Shown here one piece after another: positions 52,028-62,217 of a stretch of 64,000 nt of DNA (position 1 is the stretch's first letter; every line of letters begins with the position of its first letter). Source of the DNA: Pseudomonas izuensis. GTDB lineage: Bacteria; Pseudomonadota; Gammaproteobacteria; Pseudomonadales; Pseudomonadaceae. The position numbers were made by a program, and so were the translations under genes. The DNA is taken from contig NZ_WTFT01000002.1 in NCBI RefSeq assembly GCF_009861505.1, positions 124,001 through 188,000 of the forward strand, written 5' to 3'. Under the pieces are notes generated by a model, which worked only from the letters and a program-made list of their open reading frames with translations, ran no database searches and was not told where the DNA came from.

Positions 52028-52822
52028 ATGAGCATCGTTCGTAGCGACAAGCCCTTCGTCCTGGCCGGTCGTACTTACCAGTCGCGTTTGCTGGTCGGTA
52101 CCGGCAAATACCGTGACATGGAAGAAACCCGCCTGGCCATCGAAGCCTCGGGTGCCGAGATTGTCACGTTTGCCGTGCGCCGCACCAACCTCGGCCAGAA
52201 CCAGGGCGAACCGAACCTGCTGGATTTCCTCTCGCCGGATCGCTACACCTTCCTGCCGAACACCGCCGGTTGCTACGACGCCGTTGAAGCCGTGCGCACC
52301 TGCCGCCTGGCCCGTGAGCTGCTCGACGGCCACAATCTGGTGAAGCTGGAAGTGCTGGCGGATCAGAAAACCCTGTTCCCCAACGTGATCGAAACCCTCA
52401 AGGCCGCCGAATCGCTGGTCAAGGAAGGCTTCGACGTGATGGTCTACACCAGCGATGACCCGATCATCGCCCGGCAACTGGCGGAAATCGGCTGCATTGC
52501 GGTGATGCCGCTGGCCGGATTGATCGGCTCGGGCCTGGGGATCTGCAACCCGTACAACCTGCAGATCATCCTCGAAGAAGCGAAAATCCCGGTGCTGGTG
52601 GATGCCGGTGTCGGTACCGCTTCCGATGCCACCATTTCCATGGAGCTGGGCTGTGACGCGGTGCTGATGAACTCGGCCATCGCCCACGCCCAGCAGCCGA
52701 TCATGATGGCCGAAGCCATGAAGCACGCCATCGTTGCCGGTCGCCTGGCCTACCTCGCCGGCCGCATGCCGAAAAAACTCTATGCCAGCGCCTCTTCGCC
52801 GCTGGATGGTCTGATCAAGTAA
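52028..52822 (+). CDS. thiG: Thiazole synthase
   Basis: Makes the thiazole phosphate of thiamine from deoxyxylulose phosphate, dehydroglycine and ThiS thiocarboxylate. It has 264 residues and is a TIM barrel. Visible motifs are the substrate-binding [20 protein letters not shown] near the N-terminus, [15 protein letters not shown] in the active-site Lys region (about 97-110), and [20 protein letters not shown], which binds phosphate. trmB starts 9 bp after it. Confidence 0.96.
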   Translation: MSIVRSDKPFVLAGRTYQSRLLVGTGKYRDMEETRLAIEASGAEIVTFAVRRTNLGQNQGEPNLLDFLSPDRYTFLPNTAGCYDAVEAVRTCRLARELLDGHNLVKLEVLADQKTLFPNVIETLKAAESLVKEGFDVMVYTSDDPIIARQLAEIGCIAVMPLAGLIGSGLGICNPYNLQIILEEAKIPVLVDAGVGTASDATISMELGCDAVLMNSAIAHAQQPIMMAEAMKHAIVAGRLAYLAGRMPKKLYASASSPLDGLIK

Positions 52823-52831
52823 GAGCCATTG

Positions 52832-53557
52832 ATGACTGAATCGAAAGACACGCCAATCCAGACGGAAGAAGGCGACGAGCGCCAACACCGCCGCATCAAG
52901 AGTTTCGTGATGCGCGCCGGGCGCATGACCGAAGGCCAGCAACGTGGCCTGGAGCAGGGCGCACCGCTGTTCGTGCTGCCCCTGGCCGATGCACCGGTGG
53001 ACTTCGACCAAGTGTTTGGTCGCTCGGCCCCGCGCTCGCTGGAAATCGGTTTCGGCATGGGCCATTCGCTGCTGGAAATGGCGGCGGCCTCGCCGGAGCA
53101 GGATTTCATCGGCGTGGAAGTGCACCGTCCGGGTGTCGGTGCGTTGCTCAATGGCGTGCTGACCCAGGGCCTGACCAACCTGCGGGTCTACGATTGCGAT
53201 GCGATCGAAGTGCTCAACCGCTGCATCGCCGATAACAGCCTCGATCGCCTGATGCTGTTTTTCCCGGACCCTTGGCACAAGAGCCGTCACCACAAGCGCC
53301 GGATCGTTCAGGCCTCTTTCGCTGAACTGGTGCGCAGCAAGTTGAAGGTCGGCGGCATTCTGCACATGGCCACCGACTGGGAACCGTACGCCGAATACAT
53401 GCTGGAAGTGATGAACGTTGCGCCGGGTTATCGCAATCTGGCCGAAGACGGCAAGTGCGTTCCACGCCCGGCCGAGCGCCCGATCACCAAGTTCGAACGC
53501 CGTGGCGAACGGCTTGGGCATGGCGTGTGGGACTTGAAGTTCGAAAAGCTGGCATAA
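52832..53557 (+). CDS. trmB: tRNA m7G46 methyltransferase
   Basis: SAM-dependent methylation of guanine 46 in tRNA variable loops, 241 residues. The ATG at 52832 is chosen over the preceding in-frame TTG at 52829. The N-terminal region is basic ([16 protein letters not shown]). The SAM-binding motif is [15 protein letters not shown], with [12 protein letters not shown] following, and catalytic [17 protein letters not shown]. It follows thiSG, as in other pseudomonads. A REP pair closes the transcript. Confidence 0.96.
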   Translation: MTESKDTPIQTEEGDERQHRRIKSFVMRAGRMTEGQQRGLEQGAPLFVLPLADAPVDFDQVFGRSAPRSLEIGFGMGHSLLEMAAASPEQDFIGVEVHRPGVGALLNGVLTQGLTNLRVYDCDAIEVLNRCIADNSLDRLMLFFPDPWHKSRHHKRRIVQASFAELVRSKLKVGGILHMATDWEPYAEYMLEVMNVAPGYRNLAEDGKCVPRPAERPITKFERRGERLGHGVWDLKFEKLA

Positions 53558-53558
53558 A

Positions 53559-53654
53559 ACCTGTGGGAGCAAAGCTTGCTCGCGATGAGGCCACAACATT
53601 CAACATTTATGCTGACTGTCAGGCTGCAATCGCGAGCAAGCTTTGCTCCCACAG
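53559..53654. repeat. REP pair after trmB
   Basis: Copies 53559-53590 and 53629-53654 have outward CTGTGGGAG ends and GCAAAGCTTGC stems, nearly identical to those at 1151 and 2021. It lies in a convergent gap. Confidence 0.9.
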
Positions 53655-53673
53655 TTTTTTTGTGTAGTTGGAA

Positions 53674-53997
53674 TCAGCGGCGGTCTGCGACGACGCCGAT
53701 CAGCACCAGCACCACCAACAACACTGGCGCCAGGCTGTAGTTGTTGAACTGGCTCAAGCCGCGCACGATCCACGGCGTGGCATAGATCAGCGCAGCGCCG
53801 CTGCCGATCAGGCACAGCAGGGCCATCAGTGGGACGCGCAAGGCGCCGGCGATGCTGCCCAGGCGTTGCTCGACCCAGCCTTTGAAATCCGCACCGAACA
53901 GCACCAGCAGACAACCCACCAAAGCCAGGGCGATTTCCGAGAGGTTACTGCGGCTCCAGCGAGACACGGTGGCGAGCAGGTCGAGTATCAAATCCAT
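53674..53997 (-). CDS. DUF3392 membrane protein
   Basis: A 107-residue protein with three likely helices: LSEIALALVGCLLVLFGAD (about 19-37), about 52-75 and about 87-104. DUF3392 members have no known role. It is the last gene of the minus-strand metX-to-DUF3392 run and starts 22 bp after hemW. Low information content beyond the membrane topology. Confidence 0.8.
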   Translation of the reverse strand: MDLILDLLATVSRWSRSNLSEIALALVGCLLVLFGADFKGWVEQRLGSIAGALRVPLMALLCLIGSGAALIYATPWIVRGLSQFNNYSLAPVLLVVLVLIGVVADRR

Positions 53998-54019
53998 TCG
54001 TTTTCCCTTAGGGCTGAAT

Positions 54020-55219
54020 TCAGCTCAGAAATTTCTGCAGCAAGTCGTTGAGGAACAGTTGTCCGCGCTCGGTGGCCGCCAGACGTGACGGTTCGACCTG
54101 TAGCAGGCCACTTTGTTCGGCTTCGCGGCGGCTTTCGGCCAGGCTTTCCAGGGGTAATCCAGTGCGCTCGGTATACAGTCGCGACTGGACACCCGCGGTC
54201 AGGCGCAGGGCGTTCATCAGGAACTCGAACGGCATTTCTTCATTGGTCAGCGCTTTCTCGCCGGCCTGAAAGCGTTTTGCCGGGTTCAGGTAGTCCTTCG
54301 GCAGACGGGTTTTCCAGGTGCGGATGATGCGTCCGTCCGGATGGCTGAGCTTGCCGTGGGCGCCGGCCCCGATGCCGATGAAGTCGCCGAAACTCCAGTA
54401 GTTGAGGTTATGTCGTGCCGGACGACCGGGCTGGGCGTAGGCCGAAACTTCATACTGGGCGTAACCGTGTTCAGCCAGCAGCGCCTGGCCAGCCTCCTGA
54501 ATGTCCCATAGCGTGTCGTCTTCCGGCAGCGTCGGTGGCTGGTTCCAGAACACCGTATTCGGCTCCAGGGTCAGCTGATACCAGGACAGATGGGTCGGCT
54601 TCAAGGCGATGGCCTGGCGCAGGTCGCTCAATGCGTCGTCCAGCGACTGATCGGGCAAACCGTGCATCAAGTCCAGGTTGAAGTTATCGAACCCGGCCTG
54701 ACGCGCCATTCCAGCCGCTCGCACCGCTTCGTCGCCGTTGTGGATCCGCCCCAGCGCCTGGAGCTTTTCCTGCTGGAAGCTCTGGATACCGATCGACAGG
54801 CGATTGATGCCCAGTGCCCGGTACGCCACGAATTTCTCTTGCTCGAACGTTCCCGGATTGGCTTCCAGGGTGATTTCGATGTCGCTGGCAAACGGGATGC
54901 GTTGTTCGACGCCCTTGAGCAAGCGGCCCAATGCCTGGGCGCTGAACAGGCTCGGCGTACCGCCACCGAAGAAGATCGAACTCAGCTCGCGGCCATAGAC
55001 GGCGTGCAAATCCTGATCAAGGTCTGCCAGCAGCGCATCCACATACTCTTCTTCCGGCAGCACCGGGCTGGCGGTGTGGGAGTTGAAGTCGCAATAAGGG
55101 CATTTGCGTACACACCACGGAATGTGGATGTACAGCGCCAGGGGCGGCAGCACAGGCAAGGCCGCCCGAGGCGTTTGCGCGCCGCCGAAGATCAGTGGCG
55201 CGGATGATTCAATGGTCAT
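54020..55219 (-). CDS. hemW: Haem chaperone / radical-SAM protein HemW
   Basis: Radical-SAM protein once taken for an oxygen-independent coproporphyrinogen oxidase, now known as a haem chaperone. Start at 55219 ([13 protein letters not shown]) gives 399 residues and a 4-bp ATGA overlap with rdgB. The cluster motif is Cys36-X3-Cys40-X2-Cys43 ([11 protein letters not shown]); [11 protein letters not shown] follows as in the family. The C-terminal HemN-like domain is present. It has no HemN-specific second SAM site visible, but this is hard to judge by eye. Confidence 0.93.
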   Translation of the reverse strand: MTIESSAPLIFGGAQTPRAALPVLPPLALYIHIPWCVRKCPYCDFNSHTASPVLPEEEYVDALLADLDQDLHAVYGRELSSIFFGGGTPSLFSAQALGRLLKGVEQRIPFASDIEITLEANPGTFEQEKFVAYRALGINRLSIGIQSFQQEKLQALGRIHNGDEAVRAAGMARQAGFDNFNLDLMHGLPDQSLDDALSDLRQAIALKPTHLSWYQLTLEPNTVFWNQPPTLPEDDTLWDIQEAGQALLAEHGYAQYEVSAYAQPGRPARHNLNYWSFGDFIGIGAGAHGKLSHPDGRIIRTWKTRLPKDYLNPAKRFQAGEKALTNEEMPFEFLMNALRLTAGVQSRLYTERTGLPLESLAESRREAEQSGLLQVEPSRLAATERGQLFLNDLLQKFLS

Positions 55220-55812
55220 TTCAAGCCCAGACGCTGGCGCAGCAGATCCATTGCACGGGCGCGGTGACTGATCTGGTTCTTGTCGCCGGGGCTTAGCTCG
55301 GCACTGGAGCAATCGCGCTCAGGCACCCAGAACAACGGGTCGTAGCCGAAACCGTGTTCGCCGCTGGCCTGGGTCAGGATGCGCCCGTGCCACAGGCCTT
55401 CGCAGAGAATCGGCAGCGGGTCGTCGGCATGCCGAACCAGCGCCAGCACGCAAACGAACTGCGCGCCGCGTTCGGCTTCTGGCACGTCCTTCAACACGTC
55501 GAGCAGTTTGGCGTTGTTCGCCGCATCGCCCTTGCCGTCGGCATAGCGCGCCGAGTAGATGCCCGGCGCACCGCCAAGGAAATCCACTGCCAGCCCGGAA
55601 TCGTCGGCCAGTGCCGGCAAACCGGAAATGCGCGCGGCATTGCGGGCCTTTAGGATGGCGTTCTCGACGAACGACAGACCGGTTTCTTCGGGCTCCACGC
55701 TGCTGAACTCGCCGATCGAGCGCAGTTGCACCGACTCGCCGAGCATGGCCTGGAGTTCCTTGAGTTTGCCGGCGTTATGGCTGGCCAGTACGAGTTGCGT
55801 GAAGTTGATCAT
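55216..55812 (-). CDS. rdgB: XTP/dITP pyrophosphatase (RdgB/HAM1)
   Basis: House-cleaning enzyme that hydrolyses inosine and xanthosine triphosphates, preventing their entry into DNA. It has 198 residues. [18 protein letters not shown] opens the protein; the substrate loop [20 protein letters not shown] and [12 protein letters not shown] are intact, with the final [10 protein letters not shown]. It overlaps both neighbours by 4 bp. Confidence 0.96.
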   Translation of the reverse strand: MINFTQLVLASHNAGKLKELQAMLGESVQLRSIGEFSSVEPEETGLSFVENAILKARNAARISGLPALADDSGLAVDFLGGAPGIYSARYADGKGDAANNAKLLDVLKDVPEAERGAQFVCVLALVRHADDPLPILCEGLWHGRILTQASGEHGFGYDPLFWVPERDCSSAELSPGDKNQISHRARAMDLLRQRLGLK

Positions 55813-56243
55813 TCGCCGGGAAAGAGCTCTTGGTTGAAGTTGATGGTGTTGATTTTGTCACCGGTCTGCACCTTGATGTCGAAGGTGCGGGTTTCCTGCT
55901 GATCCACCGGGTATTGGGCGATGTAGTAGATCGCGCCCTGTTCGGTGATCTGGCGGAAGTTCAGGTTCACGCTCTGGCTGGTCAGGTCCTTGATCGTGCC
56001 GCTGACCTGAGCCATCTGCGGTTTGCCATCCTTGATCACCGAAATGTTGATCACGCCCTGGTTCTTGCTGCGGGTGAGCTCCGCGGCCTTGGCGATGTCC
56101 GGTGTCAGGAACGTGGAGTTGAAAGTGTTGTAGTGCACCGTCGTGTCGCCAAAGACTTCCTTGCGTTCACCTTTGATCGCATCAGCGGCCATGACCGTGA
56201 CGCTCAGGCAGGCGGTGAGTAGAAACAGTGCTAGACGACCCAT
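55809..56243 (-). CDS. DUF4426 exported protein
   Basis: A 144-residue protein starting at 56243 ([20 protein letters not shown]), with a signal peptide cleaved after about Ala19-Ala20. The mature chain is beta-rich ([35 protein letters not shown]). DUF4426 has no known function; it is regularly found beside rdgB and metW. It is translationally coupled to rdgB. Confidence 0.85.
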   Translation of the reverse strand: MGRLALFLLTACLSVTVMAADAIKGERKEVFGDTTVHYNTFNSTFLTPDIAKAAELTRSKNQGVINISVIKDGKPQMAQVSGTIKDLTSQSVNLNFRQITEQGAIYYIAQYPVDQQETRTFDIKVQTGDKINTINFNQELFPGE

Positions 56244-56268
56244 GATCGTTCTCCTCCAGATAAGGTGT

Positions 56269-56889
56269 TCAGACCGCAACCTTGTGGTCTGCAAGCCCCG
56301 GGCTGCTGACGCGGTAAATGCCGATCTCACCTAACAGATTAGGCCATAGCTTGCTGGCCCACCCATGCCGATGTTGTTGATCCACGGCCAGCCGATCAAT
56401 GACCTTCGCTTCACGTTCGCGGCACAAGGCTTCAAAGTCCGCGAAGGTGCAGAAGTGAATGTTCGGCGTGTTGTACCAGGTGTACGGCAGAAACTCGGAA
56501 ACCGGCATCCGGCCCTTGCTCGCCAGGTACCAGCGGCAGCGCCAGTGACCGAAATTCGGGAAAGTGATGATGCACTGACGGCCGACCCGCAGCATTTCGT
56601 CGAGGATCTTGTCCGGATAGTGCACCGCTTGCAGCGCCTGGGTCATGACCACGATATCGAAGCTGTTGCTGGCAAAGTTGCCCAGGCCCTTGTCCAGGTC
56701 CTGCTCGATGACGTTGATGCCCTTGGCCACGCACTCGGCGATGTTGTCCGCGTCGTTTTCCAGGCCATAGCCGGTGACCTGCTTGTTGTCGCGCAGCCAG
56801 GTCAGCAGTTCGCCGTCGCCGCAACCGAGGTCGAGCACGCGGCTGCCGGCGGGGATCCATTCCTGGATGATTTCCAGATCAGCTCTCAT
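56269..56889 (-). CDS. metW: Methionine biosynthesis protein MetW
   Basis: A 206-residue SAM-methyltransferase-fold protein. The glycine-rich loop VLDLGCGDGELLTWL (about 19-33) is intact and VVMTQALQAVHYPDKIL follows. It begins 7 bp after metX. In many proteobacteria MetW is required with MetX for homoserine O-succinyl transfer; its own reaction is not settled. Placement with metX supports a joint role. Confidence 0.94.
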   Translation of the reverse strand: MRADLEIIQEWIPAGSRVLDLGCGDGELLTWLRDNKQVTGYGLENDADNIAECVAKGINVIEQDLDKGLGNFASNSFDIVVMTQALQAVHYPDKILDEMLRVGRQCIITFPNFGHWRCRWYLASKGRMPVSEFLPYTWYNTPNIHFCTFADFEALCREREAKVIDRLAVDQQHRHGWASKLWPNLLGEIGIYRVSSPGLADHKVAV

Positions 56890-56896
56890 GGCTATC

Positions 56897-58036
56897 TCAC
56901 AACGTAATTCGGTTCATGTAATTGCCGAACGCCTGCAAGTAGCGCGGGATCGGAATCAGGAAGGCGTCGTGGCCTTGCGGCGCGTCGATTTCCAGGTAAC
57001 AGACATCCTTGCGCGCGGCCATCAGCGCATCCACCAGTTCCCGCGAGCGGGCCGGGGAGAAGCGCCAGTCGGTGGTGAACGACATCACGCAGAACCTGGC
57101 GGTGGCACCGGCGAAGGTTTTCGCCAGGTCATCATCGAAGTTGGCCGCCGGATCGAAATAGTCCAGGGCCTTGGTCATCAGCAGGTAGGTGTTGGCGTCG
57201 AAACGCCCGGAGAACTCTTCACCCTGATAGCGCAGGTAGCTTTCGACCTGGAACTCGACACTGTGGAAGTCGTAGTTGAGCTTCTCGCTTTTCAGGCCGC
57301 GACCGAATTTTTCGCCCATGGAGTCGTCGGACAGGTAGGTGATGTGCCCGACCATCCGCGCCAGCATCAGCCCGCGCTTGGGGATCACGCCCTGTTCCTG
57401 GAACGAACCGCCGTGGAACTCGGGATCGGTGAGGATCGCCTGGCGCGCCACTTCGTTGAAGGCGATGTTCTGTGCCGACAGCTTGGGTGCCGAGGCGATG
57501 GCCAGGCAGTGCCGCACGCGGTCCGGATAGGAGATCGTCCATTGTAATGCCTGCATGCCGCCCAGGCTACCGCCGATGACGGCGGCCCATTGGCCGATGC
57601 CCAACAGATCCGCCAGGCGTGCCTGGCTGTGCACCCAGTCTTCCACGGTCAGTACCGGGAAATCGGCGCCAAACGGCTTGCCGGTCTCCGGATTGATGCT
57701 GCTCGGGCCGGTGGAGCCGTTGCAGCCGCCGAGGTTGTTAAGGCTGACCACGAAGAATTTGCTGGTGTCGATCGGTTTGCCGGGGCCGATGCAGCTGTCC
57801 CACCAACCGGGCTTGCGGTCGTCGGGGCTGTGGAAGCCGGCCGCGTGGTGATGGCCGGACAGGGCGTGGCAGATCAGCACGGCGTTGCTCGCCGTGGCGT
57901 TCAGCGTGCCGTAGGTCTCGTAAATCAGGTCATAGGCCGGGAGCGAACGACCGCAGGCTAACGCCAGGGGTTCGCTGAAGTGCGCCACTTGCGGCGTCAC
58001 CAGGCCAACAGAATCGGGGGGGAAGGCAGCTGGCAT
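56897..58036 (-). CDS. metX: Homoserine O-succinyltransferase MetX
   Basis: Acyltransferase that starts methionine synthesis, 379 residues, alpha/beta-hydrolase fold. The nucleophile elbow [14 protein letters not shown] is near 146-160, and the C-terminal triad includes [12 protein letters not shown]. In pseudomonads this enzyme uses succinyl-CoA (metXS type), although the sequence belongs to the MetX family long labelled acetyltransferase; this is known of the genus rather than shown here. It leads the minus-strand operon and is separated from yggT by a REP pair. Confidence 0.93.
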   Translation of the reverse strand: MPAAFPPDSVGLVTPQVAHFSEPLALACGRSLPAYDLIYETYGTLNATASNAVLICHALSGHHHAAGFHSPDDRKPGWWDSCIGPGKPIDTSKFFVVSLNNLGGCNGSTGPSSINPETGKPFGADFPVLTVEDWVHSQARLADLLGIGQWAAVIGGSLGGMQALQWTISYPDRVRHCLAIASAPKLSAQNIAFNEVARQAILTDPEFHGGSFQEQGVIPKRGLMLARMVGHITYLSDDSMGEKFGRGLKSEKLNYDFHSVEFQVESYLRYQGEEFSGRFDANTYLLMTKALDYFDPAANFDDDLAKTFAGATARFCVMSFTTDWRFSPARSRELVDALMAARKDVCYLEIDAPQGHDAFLIPIPRYLQAFGNYMNRITL

Positions 58037-58137
58037 CGACCCTGCTCTCGTTGAAATGAGGCGTAAGTCTAAAGACCGCTGGGGTTAGCGGCAAGCAAAG
58101 GCCGGGCCTCATTTCATGCCGCTGGACCGAGGCGCGG

Positions 58138-58207
58138 CCATCGCGGGCAAGCCACGCTCCCACAGGTCTTGCGCAATTCCTGTGGGAGCAAGGCTTGCCC
58201 GCGATGA
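58138..58207. repeat. REP pair between yggT and metX
   Basis: Copies 58138-58166 and 58179-58207 have inward CTCCCACAGG ends only 12 bp apart and GCGGGCAAGC stems. The left copy has CCACGCTCC, the right GGAGCAAGG. It divides two codirectional operon blocks. Confidence 0.88.
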
Positions 58208-58236
58208 ACGATGACGCGGTTGATCTACCGAACGCG

Positions 58237-58824
58237 TTAGATCAGGCCAAACAGCTCACGCGGCATCAGCGCGTAGTACGCCAGGCGCGGGATCAGCCAG
58301 CTTTGCAGCAGCTGCAGGGCGATAAAGGCGAAGATCGGTGAAATATCGAGGCCGCCTAGGTTCGGAATGATCCGGCGAAACGGCGCCAGCACCGGTTCGG
58401 TGATCTGTTGCACCAGTTCTGCGCCAGGATTGTGGCTACCCGGAGCGACCCAGGACAGGATCACGCTGATGATCATCGCCCAGAACAGGATCTTCAAAAA
58501 CAGCGCGAAGATACCGACCAGTGCCCATGGCGCCAGGAACAGCACGTTGATCTCATAGCCGCTGAGCAACAGGATGACCGCGAACAGCGCCATCTGCACC
58601 AGCAGCGCCAGTACCAGCGAGGACATGTCCAGGCCGAACATGCTCGGGATCACTCGGCGCAGTGGCTTGAGCAGCGGTTGAGTGGCCTTGACGGCGAACT
58701 GGCAGAGCGGGTTGTAGAAGTTCGCCCGCACCAATTGCAGGATGAAGCGCAACAGCACGATCAGCAGATACAGGCTGCCCAGGGTTTGAATCACAAAAAT
58801 GGCAGCGTCATTGAGTCCGAGCAT
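58237..58824 (-). CDS. yggT: YggT-family membrane protein
   Basis: A 195-residue inner-membrane protein with two copies of the YggT domain: first about 8-90 (YLLIVLLRFILQLV, NPLCQFAVKATQPLLKPLRR), second about 105-190 (NPGAELVQQITEPVLAPFRRIIP). YggT helps osmotic tolerance in some bacteria and is linked to membrane-protein placement in others; its role in Pseudomonas is not known. It starts 24 bp after proC. Confidence 0.88.
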   Translation of the reverse strand: MLGLNDAAIFVIQTLGSLYLLIVLLRFILQLVRANFYNPLCQFAVKATQPLLKPLRRVIPSMFGLDMSSLVLALLVQMALFAVILLLSGYEINVLFLAPWALVGIFALFLKILFWAMIISVILSWVAPGSHNPGAELVQQITEPVLAPFRRIIPNLGGLDISPIFAFIALQLLQSWLIPRLAYYALMPRELFGLI

Positions 58825-58848
58825 TATTGATTCCTTTTTAAGTGCTGA

Positions 58849-59667
58849 TTAGCGGCCAAGTTGCTCAGCCATCTCGGCCGAGCGGTGCGCGGCGGCGCCG
58901 AGTGCTTTTTCGACCAGTGCTTCGAAGCCATCGGCCTGGAACGACTTGATGGCCGCTTCCGTCGTGCCCGCGGGCGAAGTGACGCGGCGACGCAACTCGG
59001 CGGCGTCGACGTCACTGGCCACTGCCATGTGCGCGGCGCCCAGGGCGGTTTGCAGTGTCAGTTGAGCGGCGATGTCTGCCGGCAGGCCGAGCTTCACGCC
59101 AGCGGCGGTCATGGCTTCGATCAGCAGGAAGAAGTACGCAGGGCCCGAACCGGAAACCGCGGTGACCGCGTCCAGCTGTTGTTCCTCGTCCAGCCACAGG
59201 GCGGTGCCGACCGCCGACAGTAGTGCCTGGGCTTGCTGGCGCTGTTCGGCGCTGACCTGGGCGGTGGCGAACAAACCACTCACGCCCTGGCGCAGCAGTG
59301 CCGGAGTGTTGGGCATGCAGCGCACGATTGGCTGGGCACCGAGCCAGTTGTTCATGCTGGCGCAGGTGATGCCGGCGGCAATCGAAACCACCAGTTGCTC
59401 GGGTTTCAGGCTTGGGCGAATGGCTTCGCAAACGATTTTCATCGCCTGGGGTTTGACTGCCAGTACGACGACGTCCGCACCTTGAATGGCTTCGGCGTTG
59501 TCGGCGAACACTTCGATGCCGTGTTCGGCGCTCACGCGAGCACGGGTTTCATCGCCCGGATCGCTGGCGCGGATCTGCGCGGCGTCCAGACCTTTGGCCC
59601 GCAGGCCGCCGATCAGGCTGGCGGCCATGTTGCCGGCACCGATAAAGGCAATACGCGTCTTGCTCAT
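58849..59667 (-). CDS. proC: Pyrroline-5-carboxylate reductase
   Basis: Last step of proline synthesis, 272 residues. The N-terminal Rossmann NAD(P) motif IAFIGAGNMAASLIGGL is present, with VSIAAGITCASMNNW and SGSGPAYFFLLIEAMTAAG. The C-terminal dimerisation helix with TSPAGTTEAAIKSF is the substrate site. It lies 21 bp after yggS. Confidence 0.97.
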   Translation of the reverse strand: MSKTRIAFIGAGNMAASLIGGLRAKGLDAAQIRASDPGDETRARVSAEHGIEVFADNAEAIQGADVVVLAVKPQAMKIVCEAIRPSLKPEQLVVSIAAGITCASMNNWLGAQPIVRCMPNTPALLRQGVSGLFATAQVSAEQRQQAQALLSAVGTALWLDEEQQLDAVTAVSGSGPAYFFLLIEAMTAAGVKLGLPADIAAQLTLQTALGAAHMAVASDVDAAELRRRVTSPAGTTEAAIKSFQADGFEALVEKALGAAAHRSAEMAEQLGR

Positions 59668-59688
59668 GTCAGGTCCTTATAAATGGGG

Positions 59689-60375
59689 TCACGGGTGACC
59701 GTAGTCGCGAGCGCCGAACAGGGCCGTACCAATACGAACCCAGGTAGCGCCTTGGGCAATGGCCGACTCAAGGTCATGGCTCATGCCCATGGAAAGTGTG
59801 TCCAGCGGCAGGTTCAGGCTGGCTTGCAGGCTTTGCACGGTGGCGAAAGCGGCATCCTGTTCGGCGCGATCTTCCGTCGGCTCGGGAATGGCCATCAGCC
59901 CGCGCAAGTTCAGGCGCGGAAGGGCGCTGATGGCATTGGCCAGGGCCGGAAGGTCGGCCGGGGTGCAGCCGGATTTACTGGCTTCACCGCTGACGTTGAC
60001 CTGGATGCAGATGTTCAGGGGCGGCAGATCGGCAGGACGTTGTTCGGACAGGCGTTGTGCGATTTTCAGGCGATCCACGGAATGCACCCAATCGAAATGC
60101 TCGGCGATAGCGCGAGTCTTGTTCGATTGAATGGGGCCGATGAAGTGCCAGATCAAGGGCAGGTCGGCCAATTCGAGCTGCTTGCCCAGGGCTTCCTGCA
60201 AGTAGTTTTCGCCAAAGTCGCGCAGGCCGGCGGCATAGGCTTCGCGCAGGTCCTGTGCGGGTTTGGTCTTGCTCACGGCCAGCAGCTGGACGCTGTGTTC
60301 GTCACGATGGGCGGCGAGTGTTGCAGCGTGTATGCGCGAACTAACCCGTTCAATGTTGTCTGCTATGGTGGACAT
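59689..60375 (-). CDS. yggS: PLP homeostasis protein YggS
   Basis: A 228-residue PLP-binding barrel protein without known catalysis; controls vitamin B6 and keto-acid pools. PLP lysine is in LLAVSKTKPA (about 35); HFIGPIQSNKTR and RIGTALFGARDY are conserved signatures. First gene of the yggS-proC-yggT set; divergent from pilT by 57 bp. Confidence 0.95.
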   Translation of the reverse strand: MSTIADNIERVSSRIHAATLAAHRDEHSVQLLAVSKTKPAQDLREAYAAGLRDFGENYLQEALGKQLELADLPLIWHFIGPIQSNKTRAIAEHFDWVHSVDRLKIAQRLSEQRPADLPPLNICIQVNVSGEASKSGCTPADLPALANAISALPRLNLRGLMAIPEPTEDRAEQDAAFATVQSLQASLNLPLDTLSMGMSHDLESAIAQGATWVRIGTALFGARDYGHP

Positions 60376-60432
60376 TCAAGAGGCGCCAGCAGGTCTGAGG
60401 TTGGCGGCATTCTACTGGAATTGAGGGGTGCT

Positions 60433-61467
60433 ATGGATATCACTGAGTTGTTGGCGTTCAGTGCCAAACAAGGAGCTTCGGACCTGCACCTGTCCGCCGG
60501 CCTGCCGCCGATGATCCGCGTCGACGGTGATGTGCGGCGTATCAACTTGCCGCCCCTGGATCACAAGGAAGTACAGGCGCTGATCTACGACATCATGAAC
60601 GACACCCAGCGGGTGGATTTCGAAAAGCATCTGGAAACCGACTTTTCCTTCGACGTGCCCGGCGTGGCACGTTTCCGGGTCAACGCATTCAACCAGAGTC
60701 GGGGCGCCGGCGCGGTGTTTCGCACGATTCCATCCAAAGTCCTGAGCATGGACGAACTGGGCATGGGCGATGTGTTCCGCAAGATGACCGATGCGCCCCG
60801 AGGGCTGGTGCTGGTGACCGGGCCGACCGGTTCCGGCAAGTCCACCACGCTGGCGGCGATGATTGACTACCTGAACAACCATCGCCATCACCATATTCTC
60901 ACCATCGAAGACCCGATCGAGTTCGTCCATGAGTCGCGCAAATGCCTGATCAATCAGCGCGAAGTCCACCGCGATACCCGCAGCTTCGCCACCGCTCTGC
61001 GCTCGGCGTTGCGCGAGGACCCGGATGTAATTCTGGTGGGGGAGATGCGCGATCTGGAAACGATTCGCCTGGCGCTGACCGCTGCCGAAACCGGTCACTT
61101 GGTGTTCGGCACGCTGCACACCACGTCGGCGGCGAAGACCATCGACCGGATTGTCGATGTGTTTCCGGGGGACGAGAAATCCATGGTGCGCTCGATGCTC
61201 TCCGAATCGCTGCTGGCGGTGGTGTCCCAGACGCTGGTGAAGAAAATCGGTGGCGGGCGTATAGCCGCCCACGAAATCATGCTCGGTACGTCAGCGATCC
61301 GGAACCTGATCCGCGAGGACAAGGTAGCGCAGATGTATTCATCGATTCAGGCGGGTGGGTCGCTGGGGATGCAGACGCTGGATATGGGCTTGAGGGATCT
61401 GGTGGCCAGGGGATTGGTCAGCCGTGATCATGCGCGGGAGAAGGCGCGGTCGTCGGACAGTTTTTGA
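60433..61467 (+). CDS. pilT: Type IV pilus retraction ATPase PilT
   Basis: Hexameric ATPase that retracts type IV pili to drive twitching. The frame is open upstream to 59683, but the ATG at 60433 (MDITELLAFSAKQGASDLHL) gives the normal 344-residue chain. Walker A GPTGSGKST (130-138), Asp box EDPIEFVHESRK, Walker B PDVILVGEMRDLETI, His box TGHLVFGTLHTTSAAKT and the C-terminal AIRNLIRE are all intact. The companion pilU, which follows pilT in P. aeruginosa, is not found here. Confidence 0.97.
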   Translation: MDITELLAFSAKQGASDLHLSAGLPPMIRVDGDVRRINLPPLDHKEVQALIYDIMNDTQRVDFEKHLETDFSFDVPGVARFRVNAFNQSRGAGAVFRTIPSKVLSMDELGMGDVFRKMTDAPRGLVLVTGPTGSGKSTTLAAMIDYLNNHRHHHILTIEDPIEFVHESRKCLINQREVHRDTRSFATALRSALREDPDVILVGEMRDLETIRLALTAAETGHLVFGTLHTTSAAKTIDRIVDVFPGDEKSMVRSMLSESLLAVVSQTLVKKIGGGRIAAHEIMLGTSAIRNLIREDKVAQMYSSIQAGGSLGMQTLDMGLRDLVARGLVSRDHAREKARSSDSF

Positions 61468-61480
61468 TGATCCGAAAACG

Positions 61481-61550
61481 CCATCGCGGGCAAGCCCGCT
61501 CCCACAAGGACAGCGTAATTCCTGTGGGAGCGGGCTTGCCCGCGATGAGG
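61481..61550. repeat. REP pair after pilT
   Basis: Copies 61481-61509 and 61521-61550 have perfect GCGGGCAAGCCCGC stems and inward CTCCCACA ends across 11 bp. It lies in the convergent gap between pilT and the C40 peptidase. Confidence 0.9.
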
Positions 61551-61596
61551 CCATTATATGCAATGAAGATCCCAGGTAAGCCCCCGGGCGCTTGAA

Positions 61597-62217
61597 TCAG
61601 CGCTGAACAACCTGCAACGCTTTCTGGTCTTTCGGCAGAACCCGCTTGGCCACCACGTAGTGGTTTTCCCAATACGGTTTCTTCAAGGTGTCGATGGTCA
61701 CCGACTTGCCACGGCGAGGCGCGTGGATGAAGCGGTCGTTGCCCAGGTAGATGGCAACGTGATTGACTCGACGGCTCTTGATGTTGAAGAAAATCAGATC
61801 GCCCGGTTTCAGGTCGGCGCGATCGACTTTGTCGCCATGACCGCTGGCCATGGCATTGGACGTGCGCGGCAGGTCAAACGTGGCGTCATTGAAGGCGTAT
61901 TTCACCAGGCCGCTGCAATCGAAACCTTTGCTCGGGCTGCTGCCGCCCCAACGGTATGGCGTACCGAGGACGTTGACGGCACGGCTCAGCACATTGCTGC
62001 TTTCCTTGGTCGCCATGGGCGGAACCAGGCCGCCTTTGTTGCTGACCAACTGTGGAGCGTGTTTGCTCGATTTCTTGCTTTTGCTCGAAGGAGCAGAGGC
62101 ATGGGATTTTGGGGTGTAACCATTAACGTTCGGAAGACGTTGCTCACGATTGGTGGCGTGGGCGGCCAGTGGCAATAATAGGCAAATGGTTAGCCATGTC
62201 TTGAAAAATGGACGCAT
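61597..62217 (-). CDS. C40 (NlpC/P60) cell-wall peptidase
   Basis: Exported endopeptidase, probably cutting peptidoglycan stem peptides. The start at 62217 (MRPFFKTWLTICLLLPLAAHA) gives a signal peptide of about 21 residues; upstream ATGs add an unlikely basic tail. It has 206 residues. A Ser/Lys-rich linker (about 38-55) precedes the catalytic domain, with Cys101 (FDCSGLVKYAF), His153 (VNHVAIYLG) and His165. No anchor or SH3 domain is seen. Substrate specificity is unknown. Confidence 0.9.
   Translation of the reverse strand: MRPFFKTWLTICLLLPLAAHATNREQRLPNVNGYTPKSHASAPSSKSKKSSKHAPQLVSNKGGLVPPMATKESSNVLSRAVNVLGTPYRWGGSSPSKGFDCSGLVKYAFNDATFDLPRTSNAMASGHGDKVDRADLKPGDLIFFNIKSRRVNHVAIYLGNDRFIHAPRRGKSVTIDTLKKPYWENHYVVAKRVLPKDQKALQVVQR

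Noticed and set aside
59683..60432. Upstream extension of the pilT frame
   Set aside because: It is the complement of yggS; PilT begins at 60433 with its usual N-terminus.
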